8,844 nt of DNA from Clostridiales bacterium. GTDB taxonomy: Bacteria; Bacillota; Clostridia; Oscillospirales; Oscillospiraceae. The stretch lies in assembly GCA_019415645.1 (NCBI GenBank), contig DXYV01000044.1, positions 8,361 through 17,204 of the forward strand, given 5' to 3'. Of this stretch, positions 1-6,885 are shown piece after piece. Position 1 is the stretch's first letter. Each line of letters starts with the position of its first letter. The translations under genes were made by a program, and so were the position numbers. The notes beneath the pieces are model-generated. The model did no database searches, was not told the DNA's origin, and saw only the letters and a program-made list of their open reading frames with translations.

Positions 1-164
1 GGGAAGCCGCGCGTCGCGCATAGGCGAAGCGTGACAGGAAGAAGCGCTGAGCCGTTGTGAACGGCGACGAGGCGGGACAAGAAAAGGACAAACATTTGGG
101 GTCCCCGCACGAGCCCAGCGGCGGCACTTTGGCGCGGTGATCGGGCCCTATATGAATAAACTGG
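1..164. other. Noncoding stretch at left edge, function unknown
   Basis: No reading frame here looks like a real protein: stops are frequent and no ribosome binding site precedes any start. Small inverted repeats are visible, including GCCGTT (51-56) with AACGGC (60-65) and GGGG/CCCC around 98-106. The part at 88-135 begins ACAAACATTT and ends ACTTTGGCGC. The same frame (ACAAATGTTTT ... ACTTTGGCGC) recurs at 6094-6124 in the bipA leader, so it may be a dispersed intergenic repeat or the 3' part of an untranslated RNA that starts outside the window. I cannot name it. Confidence 0.4.
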
Positions 165-214
165 AAAACGTTCCTCTGATTCGCCCTTCGGGGCGACGGG
201 GGAACGTTTTATTT
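165..214 (+). terminator. Intrinsic terminator with UUCG tetraloop
   Basis: AAAACGTTCC (165-174) pairs perfectly with GGAACGTTTT (201-210). An inner stem TCGCCC (181-186) with GGGCGA (191-196) closes a TTCG loop (187-190), the very stable C(UUCG)G type. T-rich sequence follows on the plus strand, and the A-run on the left makes it symmetrical, so it could also work in the other direction. It most likely ends a transcript entering from left of the window and insulates the promoter that starts at 227. Confidence 0.8.
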
Positions 215-226
215 CTGTATTCCCGG

Positions 227-255
227 TTGCATTTTGACGCCAATGTGGCTATAAT
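227..255 (+). promoter_or_regulatory. Sigma-A-type promoter for the CofE-like gene
   Basis: A perfect -10 box TATAAT lies at 250-255. A weak -35 TTGCAT (227-232, three of six matches) sits 17 bp upstream. The predicted transcription start is near 262, which gives an untranslated leader of about 45 nt to the ATG at 307. The terminator just upstream supports an independent transcription unit. Confidence 0.65.
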
Positions 256-306
256 CAGGGAGAACCACGGAAACACCGAGAATTGGAAAAAGGAACGAAA
301 AAGATC

Positions 307-1029
307 ATGGAATATACTGAGTTTGTGGCCAACGAAGGAAAACAGGTCGTCATCCAGGTGGGGGATCGGAAATTTGCCCGCCACGCCGTCCACACCCACT
401 TTGTCCAGATCGGCGAGAGCTATCTGGATTTGATCGAGCAATATATCAAGCCCATCTATCAGGAGGGGGATATTCTGTCCTCCAGCGAGAAGATCATCTC
501 CCTGTGCCAGAAGCGGGTGGTCTACAAAAAGGACATGAAGCTGTCCTGGCTGGCGAAATTCCTGTCCAAGTTCGCCTCCCACTCCTCCGCCGGAATCGGC
601 GTGGACTCCCCGTGGAAGATGCAGTTCGCCATCAACCAGCGGGGCGCGCTGTACGTGATCTGGGCTGCGATCTGCGCCGGAATCGGCAAGCTGTTCGGTA
701 AGCGGGGCGTGTTCTATGAGATGGTGGGCCAGGAGGTGGCCGGCCTGGACGGGTTCTACGACCACTGCTTCGACGTGTACGGCGAGTTTGGAATCCGCAT
801 CCCGGAGAACTCCGACGCCGTGTGCGAGGAGGTCTATGAAAAGCTGGGCATCAAAATGATGATCGTGGACGCCAACGACATCGCCCAGGAGCTGCTGGGC
901 AAGTGCGCCGCGATTCAGGAGAGCGAGGCCGACCTGATGGCCATGATTGCCGACAATCCCTGCGGCAACGGCACCCAGCTCACCCCCTTTACCCTCATCC
1001 GGGAGATCAAAGAGCCCGAAAAAGGCTGA
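307..1029 (+). CDS. CofE-family (F420-0:gamma-glutamyl ligase-like) protein
   Basis: A 240-residue soluble protein that resembles the F420_ligase (CofE) family. True CofE adds glutamate to coenzyme F420-0 using GTP and a divalent metal. Visible features are the early segment YQEGDILSSSEKIIS (51-65), which resembles the CofE 'GD-I/L-ss-sEKi-S' strand and helix, AGIGVDSPW (95-103) where CofE proteins carry AGID-SN, and a conserved-looking C-terminal DNPCGNGTQLTPF (216-228). A TTG at 283 would add eight residues. I prefer ATG 307, because AAGGAA lies upstream (about 12 nt away) and the TTG start sits too close to the predicted transcription start. No other F420 gene is in the window, and Clostridia of this kind are not known as F420 producers, so the substrate is probably something else, perhaps another gamma-glutamyl or amide ligation. 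It is a single-gene unit with its own promoter and terminator. The family call rests on recalled motifs. Confidence 0.68.
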   Translation: MEYTEFVANEGKQVVIQVGDRKFARHAVHTHFVQIGESYLDLIEQYIKPIYQEGDILSSSEKIISLCQKRVVYKKDMKLSWLAKFLSKFASHSSAGIGVDSPWKMQFAINQRGALYVIWAAICAGIGKLFGKRGVFYEMVGQEVAGLDGFYDHCFDVYGEFGIRIPENSDAVCEEVYEKLGIKMMIVDANDIAQELLGKCAAIQESEADLMAMIADNPCGNGTQLTPFTLIREIKEPEKG

Positions 1030-1036
1030 ACCACAG

Positions 1037-1077
1037 AAAAGCCCCCCGCCGCGCATCCGCGCGGCGGGGGGCTTTTT
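1037..1077. terminator. Bidirectional intrinsic terminator between convergent genes
   Basis: An 18-bp perfect stem pairs 1037-1054 (A-run, G, six C, then GCCGCGC) with 1059-1076, closed by the loop ATCC (1055-1058). It has a T-run at 1073-1077 on the plus strand and, through the leading AAAA, a T-run on the minus strand. It lies 7 nt after the CofE-like stop and about 20 nt beyond the kinase stop, so it can end both transcripts. Confidence 0.93.
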
Positions 1078-1098
1078 GCCGTTTTTGGGAAAGACGCG

Positions 1099-3333
1099 TC
1101 AAAGGGTGAAGGAAAAGGCCACACCGGAGTCGGTATTGACCGCCGAGCACCGGCCGCCATGGAGCTCGATGATGCTCCGGGCGATGGCCAGACCAAGGCC
1201 GGTGCCCTCGCCGGAACGGGCCTCGTCCGTCCGGTAGAAGGTGTCCCATACCTTGTGCAGAGCCTCGGCGGACAGGGGCGGACAGTCGTTTTCCACCGTG
1301 AAGGTGGTCTGTCCCCACTGCTGCCGGATGGAGACGGCGATGCGCCCCCCTTCCGGGGTGTATTTCACCGCGTTGGTGGCGAAGTTCTCCACCACCTGCC
1401 CGATGCGGCCCTCGTCGGCGGTGACGGAGCAGTCCCCCGGAAAATCGAAGGTGACTGCCAGCGCCTTGGCCTGTATGGAGCGCTCCAGCCGGGCAAAGAC
1501 CGACCGGGCCAGGTCGGCCAGGGAGAAGGTGTCCAGGGCCAGCTTTACCTTGCCGGCCTCCAGCCGGGACAGGTCCAGCATATCCAACACCAGAGCGTCC
1601 ATCCGCTCGGTTTCGGAGAGGATGACGTCGATGTATTTCTCACGCTTGTCCTCGGCAATGTGCTCCTTGAGCCCCTCGGCGTAGCTGTGGAGGATCGCCA
1701 GGGGAGTTTTGAGTTCATGGGCGATGTGGGAGGTCATCTGCCGCCGGTTCTCCTCCGCGGTCTTGGCGTAGTCCAGGGCGGTGTTGAGACGGGTGAGCTC
1801 ATTTTTCTGGGCGCGGATGACGTCGCCCCACCGTTCGACGCCCGTCTGGAGCCGCTGTCCCTCTCTCCACGCCCTGGGGTCCCTCTCCAGCCGGACGGCG
1901 CCGTCCCAGGGGGCTTCCAGGACCTCCGCCGCTTGGCCCGCCGGGCCGGTCAGGCCCCGCCGGATGGCGGAGCGGGCCAGAAGGATCAGCGCCGCCGCCA
2001 GAAGGAAGGTCGCCAGGTACACATACCGCAGCTCTCCCCAGGCCGTGCGCCAGGGGGAGCAGTACACTACGCTGACGACATAAAAATGCAGCTGAGGCAG
2101 CTCCTCCGGCTCAACAGCATAAGCCTCCTGACCGTAGTAGTAGGAGGTATAGTAGAGTTCACCGTCCAGCTGGTAACAATAGTCCACGCTGGGGATGAGC
2201 AAATCCAGCCCCTCATAGCGAATCATGGACCGCCATCCCCCGGAAAGCGTAGGACCCAGCTCGGCCACTAGGGCGTCCAGGCCGGGATACAGGCTCCCGT
2301 CATAGGAAAACGCTGGGGACGGGCGATACCAGCACACGTCGAACCAGTCGGAATAGAAGGTGGTGATCTCTGCACCGGCGGGCACGGCGTCCGGGTCCTC
2401 ATACAGGGAGACCCAGGGGAGGTCGTAGTCCTCCGCCACGCCGGACACCGTGTAGGACCCGCTGCCCTTGGCGCGGAGGGCCTCGTTAAAGGTATCCCAT
2501 TCAATGGCCTCTATGGTCTGGGGGGTGAAGGTCGTGCTGTCAAAGCTGCCGGTGAACCGCAGGGCCCGGGCGTCAAAGGTCAGGCTACCGTTCTGGACCA
2601 TTTCCAGTCCGGCCTGCGTCAGATGAGCCCGGTCGATGGGGGCCCGGGCGTTGTTGCCGGAGCGCTCCTCCCTGTCCTGCCACTGCTCCTCGGTGAGGTA
2701 CTCAAAATAAAAGTAGTCCTCCCAGCCGCACACCAGCAGGTTCCCCGCCCCGTCGTAGACAGCGGCGACGGAATAGACCTGGCCGCTGTCCGGCAGGTCC
2801 AGAAAGCCGCTGTCCCCCTCCGCCGTGGCACGGGATGTGTGGAAGGTATCCGCCCAGCCGCCGCTGTCCGCCGCCTCCCACATCCGGTTGGCGTCGTAGT
2901 TGGCGTGTTCCTGGTCATATCCCTTTCCCATCCAGTCGTAAAAGCTGCGGGTGGAGAGTGTGGAGGCAAAGTCCCGGTAGGCGGTGAGATACCGCTCGGC
3001 GGCATACTGGGCGGTGACCGCCGTCACGCAGTACATGCCCGCCCCCCAGCCCCCCAGAACGACCAGAACCAGCAGGGCGGTGACGGCGGTCAGGGAGGAG
3101 ACCGGCGCGCCCTTCCTGCCTCGCCGCCAGCCGAGAAACAAGATCAGGCCGCCCAGCAACGCCTTCACGGCACCCTGGAACAGGCTGTGGTGCACCAGCT
3201 GCTGAAGGACGCCGGACCCGTCGTAGTAGGAGACCAGCTCCCGGCCGATAGCCGCATAGTGGTAGACATCCGCCGCCGCCCACAGGAGCAGCAGCACGGC
3301 GGCAATGTAATATCCCTTGGCGACGCGCTTCAT
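1099..3333 (-). CDS. Membrane sensor histidine kinase of a two-component system
   Basis: A 744-residue kinase that should autophosphorylate on His and pass phosphate to the regulator encoded just upstream. Three hydrophobic segments lie near the N-terminus (about 8-29, 55-69, 80-105). A large domain (about 106-433) is probably outside the cell, and a last membrane span follows at about 436-454. The cytoplasmic part has the HisKA box HIAHELKTP (536-544, phospho-acceptor probably H539), the N box around N650-N654 (ENFATNAVKY), and the G2 box GEGTGLGLAI (708-717). The usual DxGxG G1 box is replaced by ENDCPPLS (681-688). Nucleotide binding is probably retained, as other clostridial VanS/PhoR-like kinases carry similar variants. 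The start is fixed by GGAGGT (3341-3346) 7 nt before the ATG; this ribosome binding site overlaps the last codons of the regulator, so translation is probably coupled. The external domain has no fold I recognise, so the signal is unknown. The length is above the usual 350-500 residues because of that domain. Confidence 0.93.
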   Translation of the reverse strand: MKRVAKGYYIAAVLLLLWAAADVYHYAAIGRELVSYYDGSGVLQQLVHHSLFQGAVKALLGGLILFLGWRRGRKGAPVSSLTAVTALLVLVVLGGWGAGMYCVTAVTAQYAAERYLTAYRDFASTLSTRSFYDWMGKGYDQEHANYDANRMWEAADSGGWADTFHTSRATAEGDSGFLDLPDSGQVYSVAAVYDGAGNLLVCGWEDYFYFEYLTEEQWQDREERSGNNARAPIDRAHLTQAGLEMVQNGSLTFDARALRFTGSFDSTTFTPQTIEAIEWDTFNEALRAKGSGSYTVSGVAEDYDLPWVSLYEDPDAVPAGAEITTFYSDWFDVCWYRPSPAFSYDGSLYPGLDALVAELGPTLSGGWRSMIRYEGLDLLIPSVDYCYQLDGELYYTSYYYGQEAYAVEPEELPQLHFYVVSVVYCSPWRTAWGELRYVYLATFLLAAALILLARSAIRRGLTGPAGQAAEVLEAPWDGAVRLERDPRAWREGQRLQTGVERWGDVIRAQKNELTRLNTALDYAKTAEENRRQMTSHIAHELKTPLAILHSYAEGLKEHIAEDKREKYIDVILSETERMDALVLDMLDLSRLEAGKVKLALDTFSLADLARSVFARLERSIQAKALAVTFDFPGDCSVTADEGRIGQVVENFATNAVKYTPEGGRIAVSIRQQWGQTTFTVENDCPPLSAEALHKVWDTFYRTDEARSGEGTGLGLAIARSIIELHGGRCSAVNTDSGVAFSFTL

Positions 3334-3336
3334 GCC

Positions 3337-4008
3337 TCACACCTCCAGCTTATAACCCGCCTGGATGACCGTCTTAATGCATCCGGCATGGGCGCCCAGC
3401 TTCTCCCGCAGGCGTTTGATGTGGGTGTCCACGGCCCGGGCCTCCCCCTCGTAGTCGTAGCCCCAGCATTTTACCAGCAGCTGTTCCCGGCTCATGACCA
3501 GGTTCCGGTTCTGCATCAGGCAGCGCAGCAGGGCGTACTCCTTGGGGGTGAGGGCCAGCTCCCGGCCCCCCGCCCACACCCGCCGGGAGGACAGCTCCAG
3601 GATGATGCCCCCCGCCTCCAGCCGGTCGCCGGCGCGCATGGTCCCCCGGCTGCGGCGGATGAGGGCCATGGTCTTGGCGTAGAGCACCGACAGGGTGAAG
3701 GGCTTGGTCACATAGTCGTCCGCCCCCAGCTCATAGCCCAGCAGCTTGTCCTCCTCGTCGGACAGGGCGGTGAGGAACACGATGGGCACGTCGCTCTCCC
3801 GCCGCACCGCCCGGCAGACGGACAGGCCGTCCAGCCCGGGCATCATGATGTCCAGCAGCACCGCGTCAAAGCTCTCCTGCTCCAGCCGCTCCAGCGCCGC
3901 CAGACCGTCGGCGGCCTCCACGGGCGTCTCCCCCTTGCTGCGGAAGTAGTCGCACAGCACCTCCCGCAGCTTGGGCTCGTCCTCCACAATGAGGATCTGG
4001 CTGTTCAT
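3337..4008 (-). CDS. OmpR/PhoB-family response regulator
   Basis: A 223-residue transcription factor and the partner of the downstream kinase. The receiver domain covers about 1-118: acidic pocket E9-D10, phospho-acceptor D53 in LLDIMMPG, T80, and K102 in the TKPF motif. The C-terminal winged-helix DNA-binding domain covers about 125-223, with the family pattern LTPKEYALLRCL (153-164), VDTHIKRLREKLG (193-205) and the terminal hairpin GYKLEV. An in-frame ATG 57 nt further upstream exists. The start at 4008 is chosen because AGGAGG (4017-4022) lies 8 nt before it and receiver domains typically begin directly with a strand such as QILIVEDE. Only 3 nt separate its stop from the kinase start. An inverted repeat at 4091-4120 next to the promoter is a possible autoregulatory site. 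VanR-like in style, but no target is visible in the window. Confidence 0.95.
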   Translation of the reverse strand: MNSQILIVEDEPKLREVLCDYFRSKGETPVEAADGLAALERLEQESFDAVLLDIMMPGLDGLSVCRAVRRESDVPIVFLTALSDEEDKLLGYELGADDYVTKPFTLSVLYAKTMALIRRSRGTMRAGDRLEAGGIILELSSRRVWAGGRELALTPKEYALLRCLMQNRNLVMSREQLLVKCWGYDYEGEARAVDTHIKRLREKLGAHAGCIKTVIQAGYKLEV

Positions 4009-4083
4009 GGCCGATTCCTCCTTCCAGGTCCAGTGTAGCCTCTCCGTTTGTACTCTCTGTGTCAAATCGGGGAAATCATCCCT

Positions 4084-4112
4084 ATTGTATCACACCGGCC
4101 CGGCCCGCGCCA
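4084..4112 (-). promoter_or_regulatory. Extended -10 promoter for the regulator/kinase operon
   Basis: Reading the minus strand, TGATACAAT (4092-4084) is an extended -10 element (TG-n-TACAAT). The -35 position 17 bp upstream (4112-4107, TGGCGC) is poor, as is common with extended -10 promoters. The start would be near 4077, leaving a leader of about 70 nt. A perfect TTGACA (4065-4060) lies downstream, but the nearest -10-like hexamer, TACACT (4037-4032), is 22 bp away, which is too far for a standard promoter. Confidence 0.5.
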
Positions 4113-4120
4113 CCGGTGTG
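4091..4120. repeat. Inverted repeat at the regulator promoter (possible operator)
   Basis: CACACCGG (4091-4098) and CCGGTGTG (4113-4120) form a perfect 8-bp inverted repeat with a 14-nt spacer. It covers the -35 position and touches the extended -10 of the two-component operon. It may be an operator or simply a hairpin. OmpR-type regulators more often bind direct repeats, so autoregulation is only a suggestion. Confidence 0.4.
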
Positions 4121-4134
4121 CGGCGGATGGCAAA

Positions 4135-4181
4135 CCAAACAGGACCCGGGACCATATGACATGGTCCCGGGCCCCGTTTGG
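4135..4181 (-). terminator. Terminator downstream of bipA
   Basis: CCCGGGACCAT (4145-4155) pairs perfectly with ATGGTCCCGGG (4161-4171), loop ATGAC. An outer stem CCAAAC (4135-4140) with GTTTGG (4176-4181) extends it. On the minus strand it starts about 10 nt after the bipA stop and is followed only by TTTGCC, a weak T-run. It separates bipA from the two-component promoter. Confidence 0.75.
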
Positions 4182-4190
4182 TCCGAGGGA

Positions 4191-6020
4191 TTATTTGTCT
4201 TTGTTGCCCTTGAGCATCCGCATCCGCTGGGCGTGGTCCAGCTCCCGCTTGCGCAGGCGCAGGGACTGGGGGGTGACCTCCAGCAGCTCGTCGTCGGCCA
4301 GGAACTCCAGGCACTGCTCCAGGGACATCTGCCGGGGGGGCACCAGGCGCAGCGCGTCGTCAGAGCCCGAGGCACGCATGTTGGTCAGCTGCTTTTTCTT
4401 GCAGACGTTCACCGTCATGTCATCGCTCTTGGGGGAGACGCCCACGATCATGCCGGCGTAGACCGGTGTGCCGGGACCGATGAACAGCGCGCCCCGGTCC
4501 TGGGCGTTGAACAGGCCGTAGCTCACGGCCTCGCCGGTCTCATGGGCGATGAGGGAGCCGGTGTTCCGGCGCTGGATGTCGCCCTTCATGGGCGCGTATT
4601 TCTCAAAGACCGAGGCCATGATGCCCTCGCCCTTGGTGTCGGTCAAAAACTCGTTTCGGTAGCCGAACAGGCCGCGGGAGGGGACCAGGAACTCCACCTT
4701 CATGCGGTTGCCCACGGGGGTCATTTCCAGCAGGTCGCCCTTGCGCTGGCCGATCTTCTCGATGACCGCGCCCACGTTGTCGGAAGGCACGTCCACCACC
4801 AGGCGCTCAATGGGTTCGCACTTGACGCCGTCGATCTCCTGATAGAGCACCCGGGGCGGGGACACCTGGAACTCGTAGCCCTCCCGGCGCATGGTCTCAA
4901 TGAGGATGGACAGAGACATTTCGCCACGGCCGGCCACGTTGAAGGCGTCGGTGGAGTCGGTCTCGGTGACCCGGAGGGACACGTCCTTCAGGGTCTCGCG
5001 CATGAGGCGCTCGCGAATCTGGCGGGAGGTGACGAATTTGCCCTCCTTGCCGGCGAAGGGGGAGTCGTTGACCGAGAAGGTCATCTCGATGGTGGGGGCG
5101 GAGATCTTGACGAACTCGATGGGCTCCACATTGGTGGGAACGCAGATGGTGTCGCCGATGGTGATGTCGCCGATGCCGCTCATGGCGATGATCTCGCCGG
5201 CGGCGGCCTCGGTGACCGGCACCCGGGCCAGACCGTCAAAGGTATAGATGGCGGTGGCCTTGGCCTTTTTGCTCACGGCGTCCGGAGTGTGGTAGTTGCA
5301 CACCACGATCTCCTGGTTCTGCTTGATGGTGCCCCGCTCGATGCGGCCGATGGCGATGCGGCCCACGAAATCGTTGTAGTCGATGGAGGAGACCAGCATC
5401 TGGAAGGGAGCCTCTGTATCGGACTCAGGGGCAGGGATATAGTCGAGAATGGTCTCAAACAGGGGAGTCAGGTCGGTGCCCGGCACCTCGGGGGAATAGG
5501 AGGCGGTGCCGTTGCGGCCGGAGCAGAACAGCATGGGGGAGTCCAGCTGCTCGTCCGTGGCGTCCAGGTCCAGCAGCAGCTCCAGCACCTCGTCCACCAC
5601 CTCGTGGATGCGCTGGTCGGGGCGGTCCACCTTGTTGACCACTACGATGACCCGGTGGCCCAGCTCCAGCGCCTTGGACAGGACAAAGCGGGTCTGGGGC
5701 ATGGGGCCCTCGGCGGCGTCCACCAGCAGGATGACGCCGTTGACCATCTTCAGGATGCGCTCCACCTCGCCGCCGAAGTCGGCGTGGCCCGGGGTGTCCA
5801 CAATGTTGATCTTTACGTCCTTGTAGTGGACGGCGGTGTTCTTGGCCAGGATGGTGATGCCGCGCTCCCGCTCCAGATCGTTGGAGTCCATGACGCGCTC
5901 CACCGTGGCCTGATTTTCCCGGTAGATGCCGCCCTGCTTGAGCATCTCGTCTACCAGCGTGGTCTTGCCGTGGTCCACGTGGGCAATAATGGCGATGTTG
6001 CGTAACTTCTCATTCTGCAT
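4191..6020 (-). CDS. bipA: Ribosome-associated translational GTPase BipA/TypA
   Basis: A 609-residue GTPase, close to the usual 605-615 residues of the family. It binds the ribosome like EF-G/LepA, and in other bacteria it helps 50S subunit assembly and growth at low temperature or under stress. All G motifs are present: P-loop AHVDHGKTT (13-21, K19), switch I ERGITI (52-57, T56), DTPGH (75-79), NKVD (129-132) and SGR (168-169 region). EF-G-like beta-barrel and EF-G III/V-like domains follow, then the BipA-specific C-terminal domain, which includes GLFNAQDRGALFIGPG and the RKRELDHAQRMRMLKGNKDK end. An upstream in-frame start 48 nt earlier lacks a ribosome binding site. The ATG at 6020 has AAGGAG (6032-6037) 11 nt upstream and begins with the standard sequence preceding the P-loop. 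It is transcribed alone, behind a long structured leader, with its own terminator. Confidence 0.98.
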   Translation of the reverse strand: MQNEKLRNIAIIAHVDHGKTTLVDEMLKQGGIYRENQATVERVMDSNDLERERGITILAKNTAVHYKDVKINIVDTPGHADFGGEVERILKMVNGVILLVDAAEGPMPQTRFVLSKALELGHRVIVVVNKVDRPDQRIHEVVDEVLELLLDLDATDEQLDSPMLFCSGRNGTASYSPEVPGTDLTPLFETILDYIPAPESDTEAPFQMLVSSIDYNDFVGRIAIGRIERGTIKQNQEIVVCNYHTPDAVSKKAKATAIYTFDGLARVPVTEAAAGEIIAMSGIGDITIGDTICVPTNVEPIEFVKISAPTIEMTFSVNDSPFAGKEGKFVTSRQIRERLMRETLKDVSLRVTETDSTDAFNVAGRGEMSLSILIETMRREGYEFQVSPPRVLYQEIDGVKCEPIERLVVDVPSDNVGAVIEKIGQRKGDLLEMTPVGNRMKVEFLVPSRGLFGYRNEFLTDTKGEGIMASVFEKYAPMKGDIQRRNTGSLIAHETGEAVSYGLFNAQDRGALFIGPGTPVYAGMIVGVSPKSDDMTVNVCKKKQLTNMRASGSDDALRLVPPRQMSLEQCLEFLADDELLEVTPQSLRLRKRELDHAQRMRMLKGNKDK

Positions 6021-6202
6021 AAATCGAATATCTCCTTCAACAGCACGGCAAGACCACGCGCCCGCCAAAGGGCGGGCCGCGCCTCCGGCGCGTACAAATG
6101 TTTTACGAAGTAAAACTTTGGCGCAAGGGCGAATTTACTTCGTCTGCGCACCTCAAAACTTTCTGAGTATTTACATTTTCAGGAAATCATAAATTTCATC
6201 AA
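6021..6202 (-). promoter_or_regulatory. Long structured 5' leader of bipA
   Basis: About 180 nt separate the predicted transcription start from the bipA ATG. Hairpins seen are TTTTAC/GTAAAA (6101-6106 with 6110-6115), CGCGCC/GGCGCG (6078-6083 with 6087-6092) and CCCGCC/GGCGGG (6061-6066 with 6071-6076). ACGAAGTAAA (6105-6114) can also pair over 10 bp with TTTACTTCGT (6134-6143), which excludes the first hairpin. No short peptide gene with a convincing ribosome binding site was found, and no riboswitch class is recognised. The section 6150-6230 is distinctly AT-rich. Confidence 0.5.
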
Positions 6203-6208
6203 CATCTT

Positions 6209-6237
6209 ATTATACTGTCATTTTTCCGCAAAGGCAA
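6209..6237 (-). promoter_or_regulatory. Sigma-A-type promoter for bipA
   Basis: On the minus strand, a -35 TTGCCT (6237-6232, four of six matches) and a perfect -10 TATAAT (6214-6209) are separated by 17 bp. The predicted start is near 6202. Its place between ybaK's 3' end and bipA fits bipA as an independent unit. Confidence 0.8.
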
Positions 6238-6274
6238 ATCTTTTTCCCTGGTTTCCGGCGGAAAAGCGTCCAAA

Positions 6275-6319
6275 CTTTCGTGCCCTCCGGCCGGAGCTTT
6301 GGGGCAGATGAGACGAAAG
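6275..6319 (-). terminator. Probable imperfect terminator after ybaK
   Basis: CTTTCGT (6275-6281) pairs with ACGAAAG (6313-6319), and GCCC (6282-6285) with GGGC (6302-6305), with a 7-nt bulge on one side. A 12-bp palindrome CTCCGGCCGGAG (6285-6296) lies inside. On the minus strand only a short TTTGG follows, so termination is likely weak and some transcripts may run on into bipA. Confidence 0.4.
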
Positions 6320-6328
6320 GGACAAAAA

Positions 6329-6802
6329 TCAGACGGTCACCGGGGCAAACTGGGCCCTGACCAGCCCGGCCAGGTCGGCGGGGGCCAGCTCCACCTGGGC
6401 GCCGATCCGCCCGGCGGACACCGCCATGGTGGGCAGCGACTGGGCTGAGGAATCCAGCACCGTGCGGAAGAGCTTTTTCATGCCGATGGGAGAGCAGCCG
6501 CCGTGAACATAACCAGTGAGGGGAAGCAGCTGGGCCTGCTTGAGCATGGCGATGGATTTTTCTCCTACGGCCTTGGCGGCGGCTTTCAGATCCAGCTCCG
6601 CGGCGACAGGGATGACGAACACATAGTTTTTCTTGCTGGCGCCCACGGTGACCAGCGTCTTGAATACCCGGGCCGGGTCCTGACCGATCATGGCGGCCAC
6701 GGAGACCCCGTCCAGCGCGCCGTCCGTGGGGTAGTGGTGGGGGGTATAGGGGATCTTCTTCTGATCCAGCACCCGCATGACATTGGTTTTTTCTTCTGAC
6801 AT
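6329..6802 (-). CDS. ybaK: YbaK-family Cys-tRNA(Pro)/aminoacyl-tRNA deacylase
   Basis: A 157-residue single-domain editing protein of the YbaK/ProX (tRNA_edit) family, normal in length. YbaK proteins hydrolyse mischarged tRNA, mainly Cys-tRNA(Pro) made by prolyl-tRNA synthetase, and act freestanding in the cytoplasm. Family signatures seen are the N-terminal helix and HHYPTDGALDGVSVA (22-36), the FKTLV strand with the conserved lysine K48, an IPV strand (64-66), the ELDLKAAAKAVG helix (69-80), and the diagnostic loop GYVHGGCSPIG (97-107). The ATG at 6802 is chosen because AAAGAGG (6810-6816) lies 7 nt upstream. The same frame stays open far upstream without a stop, but that extension is antisense to the neighbouring hydrolase. 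It is divergent from the hydrolase, and no clear promoter of its own was found in the 153-bp gap. Which misacylated tRNA it prefers cannot be told from sequence alone. Confidence 0.93.
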   Translation of the reverse strand: MSEEKTNVMRVLDQKKIPYTPHHYPTDGALDGVSVAAMIGQDPARVFKTLVTVGASKKNYVFVIPVAAELDLKAAAKAVGEKSIAMLKQAQLLPLTGYVHGGCSPIGMKKLFRTVLDSSAQSLPTMAVSAGRIGAQVELAPADLAGLVRAQFAPVTV

Positions 6803-6885
6803 GATAACGCCTCTTTCCGGCGGACAGGCCGCCCTGGGAATGGAAAATTGGGGAGAGCCTCCAGCCCGTCTCCGCCGGGGCGGAC

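Noticed and set aside
148..1056. 302-codon open frame on the minus strand over the CofE-like gene
   Set aside because: It would cross the strong bidirectional terminator and both ends of a gene with its own promoter and terminator; composition is that of a shadow frame.
1159..2271. 370-codon open frame on the plus strand inside the kinase gene
   Set aside because: Antisense shadow of the kinase C-terminal half; Gly, Gln and Pro rich with no recognisable domain.
2623..4038. 471-codon open frame on the plus strand across the kinase and regulator
   Set aside because: It runs antisense through two confident genes and their junction, with low-complexity composition and no ribosome binding site.
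4032..4065. TTGACA and TACACT as a second promoter for the regulator
   Set aside because: The spacer would be 22 bp, too long for a standard sigma-A promoter; the extended -10 at 4084-4092 is better.
4059..6005. Long 648-codon open frame on the plus strand opposite bipA
   Set aside because: It is antisense to an unmistakable BipA, has repetitive Gly/His/Val/Leu composition typical of a reverse-frame shadow in GC-rich DNA, and matches no protein motif.
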